DNA from: Oscillospiraceae bacterium
GTDB taxonomy: Bacteria; Bacillota; Clostridia; UMGS1810
Length of the DNA: 17,891 nucleotides
Assembly: GCA_022769845.1 (NCBI GenBank)
Contig: JALEIO010000002.1
Location: forward strand, 1-17,891
Direction: 5' to 3'
In this document: piece by piece, positions 6,324 to 13,693 of the stretch
How the letters are laid out: every line of letters begins with the position of its first letter
How positions within the stretch are numbered: position 1 is the first letter of the stretch
Made by a program: the position numbers and the translations under genes
Notes under the pieces: model-generated
What the model was told of the DNA's origin: nothing
Databases searched by the model: none
The model's input: the letters and a program-made list of their open reading frames with translations, nothing else

Positions 6324-7439
6324 TTACTTTTTAAGAGTAATCTTATACAAATCCTCATTACCTTCAAACGGAATTAAACACATCGGATAGCCTGCCGCAT
6401 ACGGTGCGATTTCGTAAAGCTGGAAATACATATTAACACCGTTTTCATCAAGATAAAATTCTGCTCTTTGTGTATTTTCCTCAACCGTTTTCTTTGCATC
6501 CTCAAAATACATTGTCGGGTTTTTGTTGATTTCCTCGTTAAACGCATCTATAATTTCTTTTTTTGCGCCCTCTGCGTCAACATTCCAAATATCAGTAAGA
6601 GCTAACTCTTTTTTAGCCTTCATATCGTAAGAAACCGATGTCATAGAGGTCATAGGATGCGCGCCGTGCAAGTTGTAATACAAAACTGCTGTCATTGAAA
6701 AATAATCTTCTGTGTTTAAATTAATGTCATAATCAAATTCAAAGGTATACGGAGAAAACGTCGGCATATCGCCTTTATTTGCGTAGTAATAATACTCCTT
6801 AGCGCCATCAATTATTTCTTTGCCTTTAACCTCGTTTACAAACTCCGCTACACTGTTTTTAACATCGTCATTTATTGACGCAATAAATTCGTCATTATCC
6901 GCATTTTCGATAACAGGATAATAGCAAGCTATGTCAATGAGCTTAACACCGTTTTCATCAACATATTCATCTGTCGACTTTTCTCTTTTAATCTTATAAA
7001 ACCCTTGCTTTGACGCAATATTCACTGTGTTTGTCTTATCGTCCCACTCAACCGACGCTCCGAAGCTTTCCGAAACAACTCTTATCGGCACAAGCGTTCT
7101 GTCGTTTACTATTTTGGGCGCAACGTCAGTGGTTTTTGTTTCGCCCGACACCAAAATTTCAGTTGAGCCGATTGTAAGATATAAGCTTTTACTTCCCATT
7201 GAAGCATTAACCGATTCAACTCCGTCATAATTATAATAGTCAACACTGCAGCCGAGCGCCTCAAAAATTGCTCTGAACGGTACCAAAACACGGTCGCTTT
7301 CCATAATCGGAGGCTGGTCAAAGATAAGATTTTCACCGTCAACAATTACATTGATTTGCCCATCTTCCGCAAAAGCCGTCCCCGACAAAACGAGCATTGC
7401 CGACACTGCAAACGCAGTAACTTTTTTAAATTTCATCAT
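6324..7439 (-). CDS. Secreted stalk-domain (Cu amine oxidase N-like) protein with DUF4163/DUF3298 C-terminus
   Basis: Probable extracellular or wall-associated protein of 371 residues. A Sec signal peptide (positively charged start, hydrophobic 9-22, AFA cleavage site near 24) precedes a copper amine oxidase N-terminal-like module (about 28-143). This module has the repeated 'DR-V/T-LVP-F/I-R-A/V' pattern (SDRVLVPFRAIFEALG and NDRTLVPIRVVSESFG) ending in W-D-D-x-T-N-T-V. The rest (about 150-371) resembles DUF4163 followed by DUF3298, the extracellular part of RsiV/PdaC-like proteins; GAHPM and PYAAGYP fit. No enzyme activity is implied by the stalk module. Two tandem ATGs open the gene (7439, 7436). 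AAGGAGG is four bases from the first and seven from the second, so the second is likelier. It lies 19 bases after nrdR and probably shares its transcript. Confidence 0.8.
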   Translation of the reverse strand: MMKFKKVTAFAVSAMLVLSGTAFAEDGQINVIVDGENLIFDQPPIMESDRVLVPFRAIFEALGCSVDYYNYDGVESVNASMGSKSLYLTIGSTEILVSGETKTTDVAPKIVNDRTLVPIRVVSESFGASVEWDDKTNTVNIASKQGFYKIKREKSTDEYVDENGVKLIDIACYYPVIENADNDEFIASINDDVKNSVAEFVNEVKGKEIIDGAKEYYYYANKGDMPTFSPYTFEFDYDINLNTEDYFSMTAVLYYNLHGAHPMTSMTSVSYDMKAKKELALTDIWNVDAEGAKKEIIDAFNEEINKNPTMYFEDAKKTVEENTQRAEFYLDENGVNMYFQLYEIAPYAAGYPMCLIPFEGNEDLYKITLKK

Positions 7440-7458
7440 TATACCTCCTTAAAATATT

Positions 7459-7920
7459 TTATTTCTTTTTAGATTTCAAAAGACTTTTAAGCTCCTCCAT
7501 AAATGTGTTGACATCACGAAATTCCCTGTAAACAGAGGCAAAACGCACATATGCCACCTCGTCTATATCCTTAAGCTTTTCCATAATAAGCTCACCGATA
7601 TGCGTGGACGAAATTTCTCTGTCCATAGAGTTAAACAGCTTAACCTCAATTTCCGCAACCATATTTTCAATCTGTGCAAAGGTTACGGGCGTTTTTTCGC
7701 ACGCGCGCAAAATTCCGTTTATAAGCTTCTGCCTATCGTATTGCTGGCGTTTTCCGTCCTTTTTTATAATAATTATCGGAATTGATTCAATCTGCTCATA
7801 GGTTGTAAAACGTTTTTCGCACTTTAAACATTCGCGCCTTCTGCGGATAGAATTTCCTTCATCGGTAGGTCTTGAATCTATAACCTTGCTTTCAGTATAT
7901 TCGCAATACGGGCATCTCAT
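7459..7920 (-). CDS. nrdR: Transcriptional repressor NrdR
   Basis: ATP/dATP-sensing repressor of ribonucleotide reductase genes. The 153-residue product starts with the zinc ribbon (CPYC at 3-6, CLKC at 31-34) and the invariant RRRRECLKCEKRFTTYE stretch, followed by an ATP-cone (about 48-138) starting with IIIKKDGKRQQYDRQKL. AAAGGAAG lies about 10 bases before the ATG. It sits between the ftsZ terminator-like hairpin and the stalk-domain gene. No reductase gene and no clear NrdR box is present in the window, so its targets are elsewhere. Confidence 0.96.
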   Translation of the reverse strand: MRCPYCEYTESKVIDSRPTDEGNSIRRRRECLKCEKRFTTYEQIESIPIIIIKKDGKRQQYDRQKLINGILRACEKTPVTFAQIENMVAEIEVKLFNSMDREISSTHIGELIMEKLKDIDEVAYVRFASVYREFRDVNTFMEELKSLLKSKKK

Positions 7921-7958
7921 AACGTCAACTTCCTTTCGGGACTAAATTTTATTCAATT

Positions 7959-7989
7959 AAAGCACACGCCTAAAAGGGCAGTGTGCTTT
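7959..7989 (-). terminator. Terminator-like hairpin after ftsZ
   Basis: AAAGCACAC (7959-7967) pairs with GTGTGCTTT (7981-7989), with a further 3-bp GCC/GGC stem inside across a bulge. It begins 10 bases after the ftsZ stop. The minus-strand tail is AATTG rather than a U-run, so termination may be partial, allowing read-through into nrdR. Confidence 0.6.
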
Positions 7990-7999
7990 AAAATTTCAA

Positions 8000-9073
8000 T
8001 CAGTTATTTTTATTTGCCAAAAACGGTGGAATAACAAAATCGTCATCGCTGAATTTTTCAAACGCAGGAGCTTCTGTGTCGTCACTCTTTTTCTTTTCAG
8101 CTTTTGACGGCTCGTCCAATCCTGTTGCAACAACAGTGATAACAATTTCATCGTCGAGCGAATCGTCAACAGATGTACCGAAAATAATGTTCGCGTCAGA
8201 ATCAACAAGCTCGTAGATAAGTTCAGACGCGCTCTCAATTTCGTAAAGAGTAAGGTTTTTATCGCCGGCAATATTAAATACAACATTGCTTGCGCCGTCG
8301 ATTGTTGTTTCAAGAAGCGGCGAATTGATTGCAGCTTTAATAGCAACCTCCGCTCTGTTTTCACCCGAAGCTCTGCCGATACCCATATGCGCAATGCCCG
8401 AATTTCTCATAACGGACGAAATATCCGCAAAGTCCAAATCAATATAACCCGGCGAAGTAATAAGGTTTGAAATACCCTTAACGCCCTGACTCAAGATACT
8501 GTCTGCAATTTTGAATGCGTCCTTCATAGAAGTTTTCTTATCGCAAACGTCCAAAAGCTTATCGTTAGGAATTACAACAAGCGCGTCAACGCACTGCTTT
8601 AATTCCTCTATGCCCGCGTTTGCCTGGTCAAGACGTCTTTTACCTTCAAATCTGAACGGACGTGTAACAACGCCGACAGTAAGTATTCCCATTTCTTTAG
8701 CTATGTTTGCAATAATGGGAGCAGCACCTGTGCCTGTTCCGCCGCCCATACCTGCGGTAACAAACACCATATCTGCACCTCTTATAGCCTGTGCGATTTC
8801 CTCTCTGCTTTCTTCAGCGGCTCTCTGACCGATTTCAGGCTTTGCGCCTGCGCCAAGCCCTTTAGTAAGCTTTTCACCAATCTGAATTTTAAGGTCTGCC
8901 TTTGAGCGATTTTCGCCGAAAAGCACCTGCTTTTCGGTGTTAACGGCTATAAACTGAACGCCGGTAAGTTGATCCTCTATCATACGATTAACAGCGTTGT
9001 TTCCGCCGCCGCCTACACCTATAACCTTCATATTAGCTCCGGTTATTTCCTTTTCATTATCAAAATCCAACAC
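8000..9073 (-). CDS. ftsZ: Cell division protein FtsZ
   Basis: Tubulin-like GTPase that forms the Z ring at midcell. The GTP signature GGGTGTG is at residues 110-116, VGGGGNN at 20-26, a variable acidic linker begins near 315, and the conserved C-terminal peptide ends in DDDFVIPPFL. The start is taken as GTG at 9073, because AAGGAGG lies seven bases upstream; a TTG at 9091 overlaps that site and is not credible. This gives 357 residues. Oddity: the T7 synergy loop reads YIDLDFADI, with Asp (212) where most FtsZs have Asn before the catalytic D-x-x-D pair (D214, D217). ftsA does not precede it, and ftsZ has its own candidate promoter. Confidence 0.97.
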   Translation of the reverse strand: MLDFDNEKEITGANMKVIGVGGGGNNAVNRMIEDQLTGVQFIAVNTEKQVLFGENRSKADLKIQIGEKLTKGLGAGAKPEIGQRAAEESREEIAQAIRGADMVFVTAGMGGGTGTGAAPIIANIAKEMGILTVGVVTRPFRFEGKRRLDQANAGIEELKQCVDALVVIPNDKLLDVCDKKTSMKDAFKIADSILSQGVKGISNLITSPGYIDLDFADISSVMRNSGIAHMGIGRASGENRAEVAIKAAINSPLLETTIDGASNVVFNIAGDKNLTLYEIESASELIYELVDSDANIIFGTSVDDSLDDEIVITVVATGLDEPSKAEKKKSDDTEAPAFEKFSDDDFVIPPFLANKNN

Positions 9074-9170
9074 GGTTCTTCCTCCTTGCAATTTATAAAA
9101 TTTATCTTAATTTCATCAAAAATGCGGTGTTTTTACACGTTAAAACAATACAGTATACCATTATGTAATG

Positions 9171-9199
9171 ATTATATCATAAAAACATTCAAATTCCAA
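9171..9199 (-). promoter_or_regulatory. Candidate promoter for ftsZ
   Basis: On the minus strand TTGGAA (9194-9199), a 17-base spacer and TATAAT (9171-9176) lie in the 141-base gap between sbp and ftsZ, about 100 bases before the GTG start. Slightly downstream, TGGTATACT (about 9151-9159) resembles an extended -10. The long untranslated leader contains a small GTGT/ACAC hairpin near 9127-9138 and nothing else recognisable. Confidence 0.6.
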
Positions 9200-9214
9200 G
9201 CATTTTTTTTAAAA

Positions 9215-9586
9215 TTATTCAATTTTTTCAAAAATTTTTTCATTATCGTTATTTTTCATAAATCTTTTCAAAAAGTAACGCCTTGATATAGCGAAGTTTT
9301 GGAAAATTCTCATAACAAAAACAAGCGATGCGGCAAGATACAAATCAAGCCCCACTTTTTTTCCGAAAAATATCAACAGCGCCGAAATTAAAGCGTTTCC
9401 GAAAAATCCGGTAATAAAAATCGCAAAATTGTATTTTCCGTTAAGCGACGCTGTATATGCTCCGAAAAGCGAATCGAGCGATGCAAGTATCATCATTGCC
9501 GCATACGGAATAAACTGCGGCGGCAGGTATATATCAAACATAAGCGCAAGCGTACTGCCGAAAATAATTGCGAAAATCAGTATCAT
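9215..9586 (-). CDS. sbp: Small basic protein Sbp (DUF1290)
   Basis: Small membrane protein of about 123 residues with three to four hydrophobic helices and a basic end (FAISRRYFLKRF). The patterns IPYAAMMILASLDSLFGAY, GFFGNALISALLIFFG and LDLYLAASLVFVMRIFQN match DUF1290. In Firmicutes this gene (sbp in Bacillus) sits in the division cluster between divIB and ftsA/ftsZ; its molecular role is unknown. A GTG at 9595 is in frame, but the best Shine-Dalgarno-like block, AGGGGTGAT, overlaps it, so the ATG at 9586 is preferred. The DUF881 gene ends a few bases before it, so the pair is probably translated together. Confidence 0.85.
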   Translation of the reverse strand: MILIFAIIFGSTLALMFDIYLPPQFIPYAAMMILASLDSLFGAYTASLNGKYNFAIFITGFFGNALISALLIFFGKKVGLDLYLAASLVFVMRIFQNFAISRRYFLKRFMKNNDNEKIFEKIE

Positions 9587-9597
9587 TTTTATCACCC

Positions 9598-10320
9598 CTA
9601 CTCCGCCGGTTTTGCATATTTAAAGCTTACAATTCCGCTGTATTTTTCAATTTTTAAATTTGCCGATTTTGAAATTACAATATCAAAGCCGTAAAGGCTT
9701 TTAAGCTGGTCAATTATGCCGCCTTTGAGCTTTAGCGCAGCTTCAAGCATATCAGGGTCGCCGATTGCCTTAATGTTAAACGGCGGAACATACTTATTGC
9801 CGTTTATAATAATTGTAGGTCCCACACAGCGTATTTCGCTCGAGGCGATAAGACGCTCTCCGTTTATGGAAATTGCCTCGGCGTCGGCACTGCGCAGCTC
9901 GTTTACAATGGTGCGAAGGTCGCTGTCGTGAATTATATACGACGCAACCGATTTGCCCGCCTCCGTTTCAGCACTGCTGTCAGAAAGAGTAACCGTTATG
10001 CCCTTACCCTCAACGTTTGTAAGACCTGCAAGAATTTTGTACCTTTCAAGCTCGGATGCCATTGCTTTTGCGCCGTCTGTGTTTTGCTCGGCTTCCTTTC
10101 GGTAATTGTCCAAATCGTTGGTCGCGGCAAGAAGTCGGTTTTTCAAATCCTCAATCTGCAAATCCTTTTTTACAAGCTCCTCTTTAGCCTCTTCAACACG
10201 GGTTATGCCGCTTTTTTCTGCCGAACTGTTTTTTATTATGCTTTTTACCTGCATTGTGATGGCAAAGCTTAAAATGAAAAACAGAACCGCAAGTGTGATT
10301 TGAGTTTTTTTATCACGCAT
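9598..10320 (-). CDS. DUF881 family protein (YlxW/YlxX-like)
   Basis: Membrane-anchored protein of 240 residues: one N-terminal helix (about 8-26), a charged, probably coiled-coil stretch (about 40-80) and a C-terminal DUF881 domain (about 85-235). The domain shows GKGITVTLSDS, DLRTIVNELRSADAEAISINGERL and GPTIIINGNKYVPPFNIKAIGD, all typical of the family. In Firmicutes the gene usually accompanies divIB and sbp, suggesting a division or envelope role that is not established. The ATG at 10320 has AAGGAG eight bases upstream; the frame is open beyond it, but that extension overlaps ftsQ and has no family similarity. Confidence 0.85.
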   Translation of the reverse strand: MRDKKTQITLAVLFFILSFAITMQVKSIIKNSSAEKSGITRVEEAKEELVKKDLQIEDLKNRLLAATNDLDNYRKEAEQNTDGAKAMASELERYKILAGLTNVEGKGITVTLSDSSAETEAGKSVASYIIHDSDLRTIVNELRSADAEAISINGERLIASSEIRCVGPTIIINGNKYVPPFNIKAIGDPDMLEAALKLKGGIIDQLKSLYGFDIVISKSANLKIEKYSGIVSFKYAKPAE

Positions 10321-10339
10321 ATTGTTCTCCTTGTAAAAT

Positions 10340-11257
10340 TTACTGTGCGCTGCCCTTATAACGCGCGGCAGAGGACGGGTCAGACAAATCAAGAGTGCCG
10401 CCTCGATAGGTTTTAAGCTGTGTTTCAAGCGTTTTTGTAAGATATGCCATTTTGTATTGCAGCGACTCGTTTTTGCCCATATTAACGATAATTTCATTAT
10501 CCATTACCATTGTGATTTTGTTTTTGTCGCTTAAATCTATGCTTTTTACCGCATTGGGAAGGTACACCGCCTCCTCAATTTCAGAAAGAAGGCTTTTTAA
10601 TGCCTCAAGCTTGTCCGCGTCCTTTAAAACAAGGCTTTTTCCCGCTATAAATTCCTTGGGACTAACCCCCGTTACAATGATGAGATTTGCATTATCCGCA
10701 GTTTTTGCCACTTCCAGAATTTTGCCGTTTTTGTCAATGCAGATATACTTGTCCATATATTTTATATACGCCGCACGCGCACATTCCTCCACCGCAATTT
10801 CAACGGTGGACGGAAATTTCAGCAAAATATCCGCATTTTTTATCATAGGAATTTTTTCAAGGCTTTTTTCCGCCGCATTTGAGTTTACGCGCAAAATATT
10901 CCTTCCCGTTGTAATGCCGGAGCTTTTTACAATCTGCTCGGCGGTAAGCGCACTGTTTCCCGTAACGGTTACCGCCCTTATGTTAAATGCCGGCGTAAAA
11001 AGAAGCGCAGTCAAAATTGCAAACAAAAGGCAAAACAGAACAAAGCTGTTCTTTCCTTCGCCGCGTATTTTTGCTTCGGGAATATCGTTTGGCTCATCGC
11101 TTACATTTACGAAATTATATTCCTGCTTTTTTTGCTTATTTTCGCCGTTTTCAGAGCTTTTGCCGGCATTTTCGGCATTTTTATCAATTATATTTTCTTC
11201 TTTGTTCTCAATTATGTTTTTTTCTTTTTTATCAACGCTTTTTATATCGTCGCTCAT
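10340..11257 (-). CDS. ftsQ: Cell division protein FtsQ/DivIB
   Basis: Bitopic divisome protein of 305 residues that stabilises FtsL/FtsB (DivIC) and the septal synthase. A long, charged, Lys/Glu/Asn-rich cytoplasmic tail (1 to about 70) precedes one transmembrane helix (about 72-90). Next comes the POTRA domain, starting FNIRAVTVTGNSALTAEQI, and the FtsQ beta domain, with YICIDKNGKIL and LKTYRGGTLDLSDPSSAAR near the end. Its ATG overlaps the murA stop as ATGA (four bases), indicating translational coupling. The gene order murG-murA-divIB is standard for Firmicutes. Confidence 0.9.
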   Translation of the reverse strand: MSDDIKSVDKKEKNIIENKEENIIDKNAENAGKSSENGENKQKKQEYNFVNVSDEPNDIPEAKIRGEGKNSFVLFCLLFAILTALLFTPAFNIRAVTVTGNSALTAEQIVKSSGITTGRNILRVNSNAAEKSLEKIPMIKNADILLKFPSTVEIAVEECARAAYIKYMDKYICIDKNGKILEVAKTADNANLIIVTGVSPKEFIAGKSLVLKDADKLEALKSLLSEIEEAVYLPNAVKSIDLSDKNKITMVMDNEIIVNMGKNESLQYKMAYLTKTLETQLKTYRGGTLDLSDPSSAARYKGSAQ

Positions 11258-12510
11258 TGGTAAATCCTTTCAATATCTGCCCCTAATTTTTTAAAATCGG
11301 AATGCAGGCTTTCATAGCCGCGGTCAATAAAATGTGTGTTGAAAATTTTCGACGTGCCGTTTGCCGCAAGTGCCGCAACAGCAAGCGCCGCCCCCGAACG
11401 CAAATCGCAGGCATAAACCGTAGAACCCGTAAGATTTTTTACGCCCTTTATCACCGCAACCTTGCCGTCAACGCTGATATCCGCACCCATTTTTGCAAGC
11501 TCGCCCGCAGTTTTAAACCGCTGTTCGAAAATATTTTCTTTTATAATACTCGTGCCGTTTGCAAGTGCAAGAACACTCATCATAATAGATTGTGCATCTG
11601 TCGGAAAACCCGGATACGGCAGAGTTCGTATAATATCAATTTTATTTATAATTTCAGGTGCTTTTATATAAGCGCTATTGTCGCCTGTTTCTATTTTCGC
11701 ACCACATTCCGAAAGAATTGATGTAACTGCGCTGAAATGCTCCGGACAAACGCTCTCCAGTTCAATTTCACCGCCCGCAGCTACCGCACCGCAAAGATAC
11801 GTTGACGCGGCAATTCTGTCGGGAATAACAATATGCGTGCAGTCGTGAAAGCTTTTAACGCCCTCAATTTCTATGGTTGACGAGCCTGCGCCGTTTATTT
11901 TTGCACCCATCTCGTTTAAAAAGCATTGCAAATCCTCAATTTCAGGTTCGCGCGCCGCATTGTAAATTGTGGTTTTTCCTTCGGACAGCGACGCAAAAAG
12001 CATAATATTTTCCGTTGCGCCCACCGACGGAAAATCAAGATGAACGTTATTATCCACCATTTGTTCAAGACGGCATTTTATATAGCCGTGGCTTTCCTTA
12101 ATGTCTACACCCAAGGTCTTTAACGCCTTTAAATGAAGGTCAATAGGCCTCGGTCCCAATTCGCAGCCTCCCGGAAAACTCATTGCCGCCTCGCCGGTGC
12201 GCGCTATTATCGCCCCCATAAAAATTATGGACGAGCGCATTTTATTCATCAAATCGTGCGGTATATAATTGTTTGTTATGTCCTTTGCGTCTATAATAAC
12301 AGTGTCGCTTTCGCGTTTTATCTTGCAGCCGAGAAACTTTAAAATTTCTATAGTGACCCTGACATCCGAAAGATTAGGGCAATTATGTAATACGGTTGTA
12401 CCTCTGTTTAAAATAGTTGCCGCAAGCGTTGGCAAAACGGCATTTTTTGACCCCTGCACCTTTAAAGAACCGTAAAGGGGATTGCCGCCGTTTATTTTAA
12501 TGTAATCCAT
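11254..12510 (-). CDS. murA: UDP-N-acetylglucosamine 1-carboxyvinyltransferase MurA
   Basis: First committed enzyme of peptidoglycan synthesis: transfers enolpyruvate from PEP to UDP-GlcNAc in the cytoplasm. With the ATG at 12510 it has 418 residues, the normal length. It shows the substrate-binding QGSKNAVLP motif (Lys-Asn near residues 22-23) and the active-site loop FPGGCELGPRP, whose Cys is the residue alkylated by fosfomycin in known MurAs. GGAGGTG lies 9 bases before the start. The frame is open 75 bases further upstream, but that segment covers a hairpin and lacks similarity. The ribosome binding site is partly buried in that hairpin. murG lies upstream, ftsQ overlaps downstream. Confidence 0.96.
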   Translation of the reverse strand: MDYIKINGGNPLYGSLKVQGSKNAVLPTLAATILNRGTTVLHNCPNLSDVRVTIEILKFLGCKIKRESDTVIIDAKDITNNYIPHDLMNKMRSSIIFMGAIIARTGEAAMSFPGGCELGPRPIDLHLKALKTLGVDIKESHGYIKCRLEQMVDNNVHLDFPSVGATENIMLFASLSEGKTTIYNAAREPEIEDLQCFLNEMGAKINGAGSSTIEIEGVKSFHDCTHIVIPDRIAASTYLCGAVAAGGEIELESVCPEHFSAVTSILSECGAKIETGDNSAYIKAPEIINKIDIIRTLPYPGFPTDAQSIMMSVLALANGTSIIKENIFEQRFKTAGELAKMGADISVDGKVAVIKGVKNLTGSTVYACDLRSGAALAVAALAANGTSKIFNTHFIDRGYESLHSDFKKLGADIERIYQ

Positions 12511-12524
12511 ATAAAATAACACCT

Positions 12525-12565
12525 CCGTATCAGCTTTTTTGATAATATATGCTATGCCGATACGG
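12525..12565 (-). promoter_or_regulatory. Stem-loop overlapping the murA Shine-Dalgarno
   Basis: In the 64-base gap between murG and murA, 12556-12565 can pair with 12525-12534 on the minus-strand RNA (10 bp with one G-U, 21-base AT-rich loop). The 3' arm ends in GG, the first two bases of the murA GGAGG (12522-12526). No U-run follows, so it is not a terminator. It may modulate murA translation or protect the mRNA after processing. Confidence 0.5.
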
Positions 12566-12574
12566 ATTTTTTTG

Positions 12575-13666
12575 TTACCTTGCAAACTTCATAATACTCT
12601 CACAAATGAGCCTTGATGCATCCTTTTTTGCCAGCTTATAAGCGTTTTCTCCGTATTGATTTCTTAAAGCATCGTTATCCAGCAGTTTATCTACTGCCTT
12701 TTTAAGTTCTGACATGTCAAAATTGTTTTCTTTTATCATTACAGCCGCGCCTATATTTACAAGCGCGCTTGCATTAAATTCCTGATGATTGTGCGTAACG
12801 TTGGGCGACGGAATGAGTATTGACGGCTTTTTAAGCACGCATATTTCCGAAAGAGTTATCGCGCCCGAACGGCATATTACAAGGTCTGCCGCCGCAAGAT
12901 AGGTGTCCATATTGTGAATATACGCAAGAATTTCAAAATATCCGTTATTCTGCACATTTTTTAATTTTTCGTTAACCCTGTCATAATCGCGTTTGCCGGT
13001 TGAAATAACAAATTTTACGTTTTCTTTTCTGTTGTTTTTTATATAATCGCACACAACGTCGTTAATTTTCATTGCGCCAAGGCTTCCTCCAACCACCAAA
13101 ACCAGCTTTTTACCGCCGATTTTAAGCTCCTCGCGAGCTTTTTTTGAATCAGCCTTTATAATGCTTTCTCTCACAGGATTTCCCGTAAGCACGACATTTT
13201 TTGCACCTTCAAGATATTTTCTGCTTTCCTCAAAGCTTATTGCGGTAACGGTTGTGTTTTTTGCCAAAAATCGTATTGCGCTTCCCGGATACACATTCTG
13301 CTCGTGTATAAGCGTAGGAATTTTTAAAATATTTGCCGCGGCAACCGCAGGCGCGCAAACGTATCCGCCCGTTCCCACCACAATATCCGCCTTAAAATTT
13401 CGGATAATTTTTTTCATTTTTAAAGTTGCAATAATAAATTTAGTCAAGGGCTTTAAATTTTTAAAAGAGAGGGAGGTTTTAAAGCCCTCGACGTCAATTT
13501 GCAAAAGATTATAGCCTGCCTTTTTGACAAGCTCGTTTTCCATACCTGTTTTTGTTCCGATGAACAATATATTTACATTTTCATAGTGATTTTCAAAATA
13601 TTTTGCGATTGCTATTGCAGGATTTATATGTCCCGCACTGCCGCCGCCCGATAAAATTATATTCAT
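12575..13666 (-). CDS. murG: Undecaprenyl-PP-MurNAc-pentapeptide GlcNAc transferase MurG
   Basis: GT28 glycosyltransferase that adds GlcNAc to lipid I to make lipid II at the inner membrane face. The 363-residue product starts with the G-loop SGGGSAGHINPA (6-17, catalytic-site His13). A second glycine-rich loop, LVVGGSLGA, follows, then the nucleotide-binding region with DLVICRSGAITLSEI, LIPSPNVTHNHQEFNA and, at the C-terminus, KKDASRLICESIM. This is the normal two-Rossmann-domain organisation. It starts 27 bases after ftsW. Confidence 0.96.
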   Translation of the reverse strand: MNIILSGGGSAGHINPAIAIAKYFENHYENVNILFIGTKTGMENELVKKAGYNLLQIDVEGFKTSLSFKNLKPLTKFIIATLKMKKIIRNFKADIVVGTGGYVCAPAVAAANILKIPTLIHEQNVYPGSAIRFLAKNTTVTAISFEESRKYLEGAKNVVLTGNPVRESIIKADSKKAREELKIGGKKLVLVVGGSLGAMKINDVVCDYIKNNRKENVKFVISTGKRDYDRVNEKLKNVQNNGYFEILAYIHNMDTYLAAADLVICRSGAITLSEICVLKKPSILIPSPNVTHNHQEFNASALVNIGAAVMIKENNFDMSELKKAVDKLLDNDALRNQYGENAYKLAKKDASRLICESIMKFAR

Positions 13667-13693
13667 ATTTCACCGCCGAATTTGCTCATATTT

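Noticed and set aside
7959..7989. Shared GCACAC sequence in the ftsZ hairpin and near the metQ terminator (6271-6276) as a dispersed repeat
   Set aside because: Only six or so bases are shared, and one copy is outside its hairpin stem, so this is probably chance.
9074..9091. TTG at 9091 as the ftsZ start
   Set aside because: It lies within the AAGGAGG itself; GTG at 9073 has ideal spacing.
10321..10497. N-terminal extension of the DUF881 protein
   Set aside because: It overlaps the end of ftsQ in another frame, has no family similarity, and a good ribosome binding site precedes the ATG at 10320.
10452..11294. Long plus-strand ORFs opposite ftsQ, murA, murF and ftsZ
   Set aside because: They are antisense shadows of well-identified genes, with no ribosome binding sites or recognisable domains.
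12511..12585. N-terminal extension of MurA
   Set aside because: It covers the hairpin and the real Shine-Dalgarno; the normal MurA length is reached from 12510.
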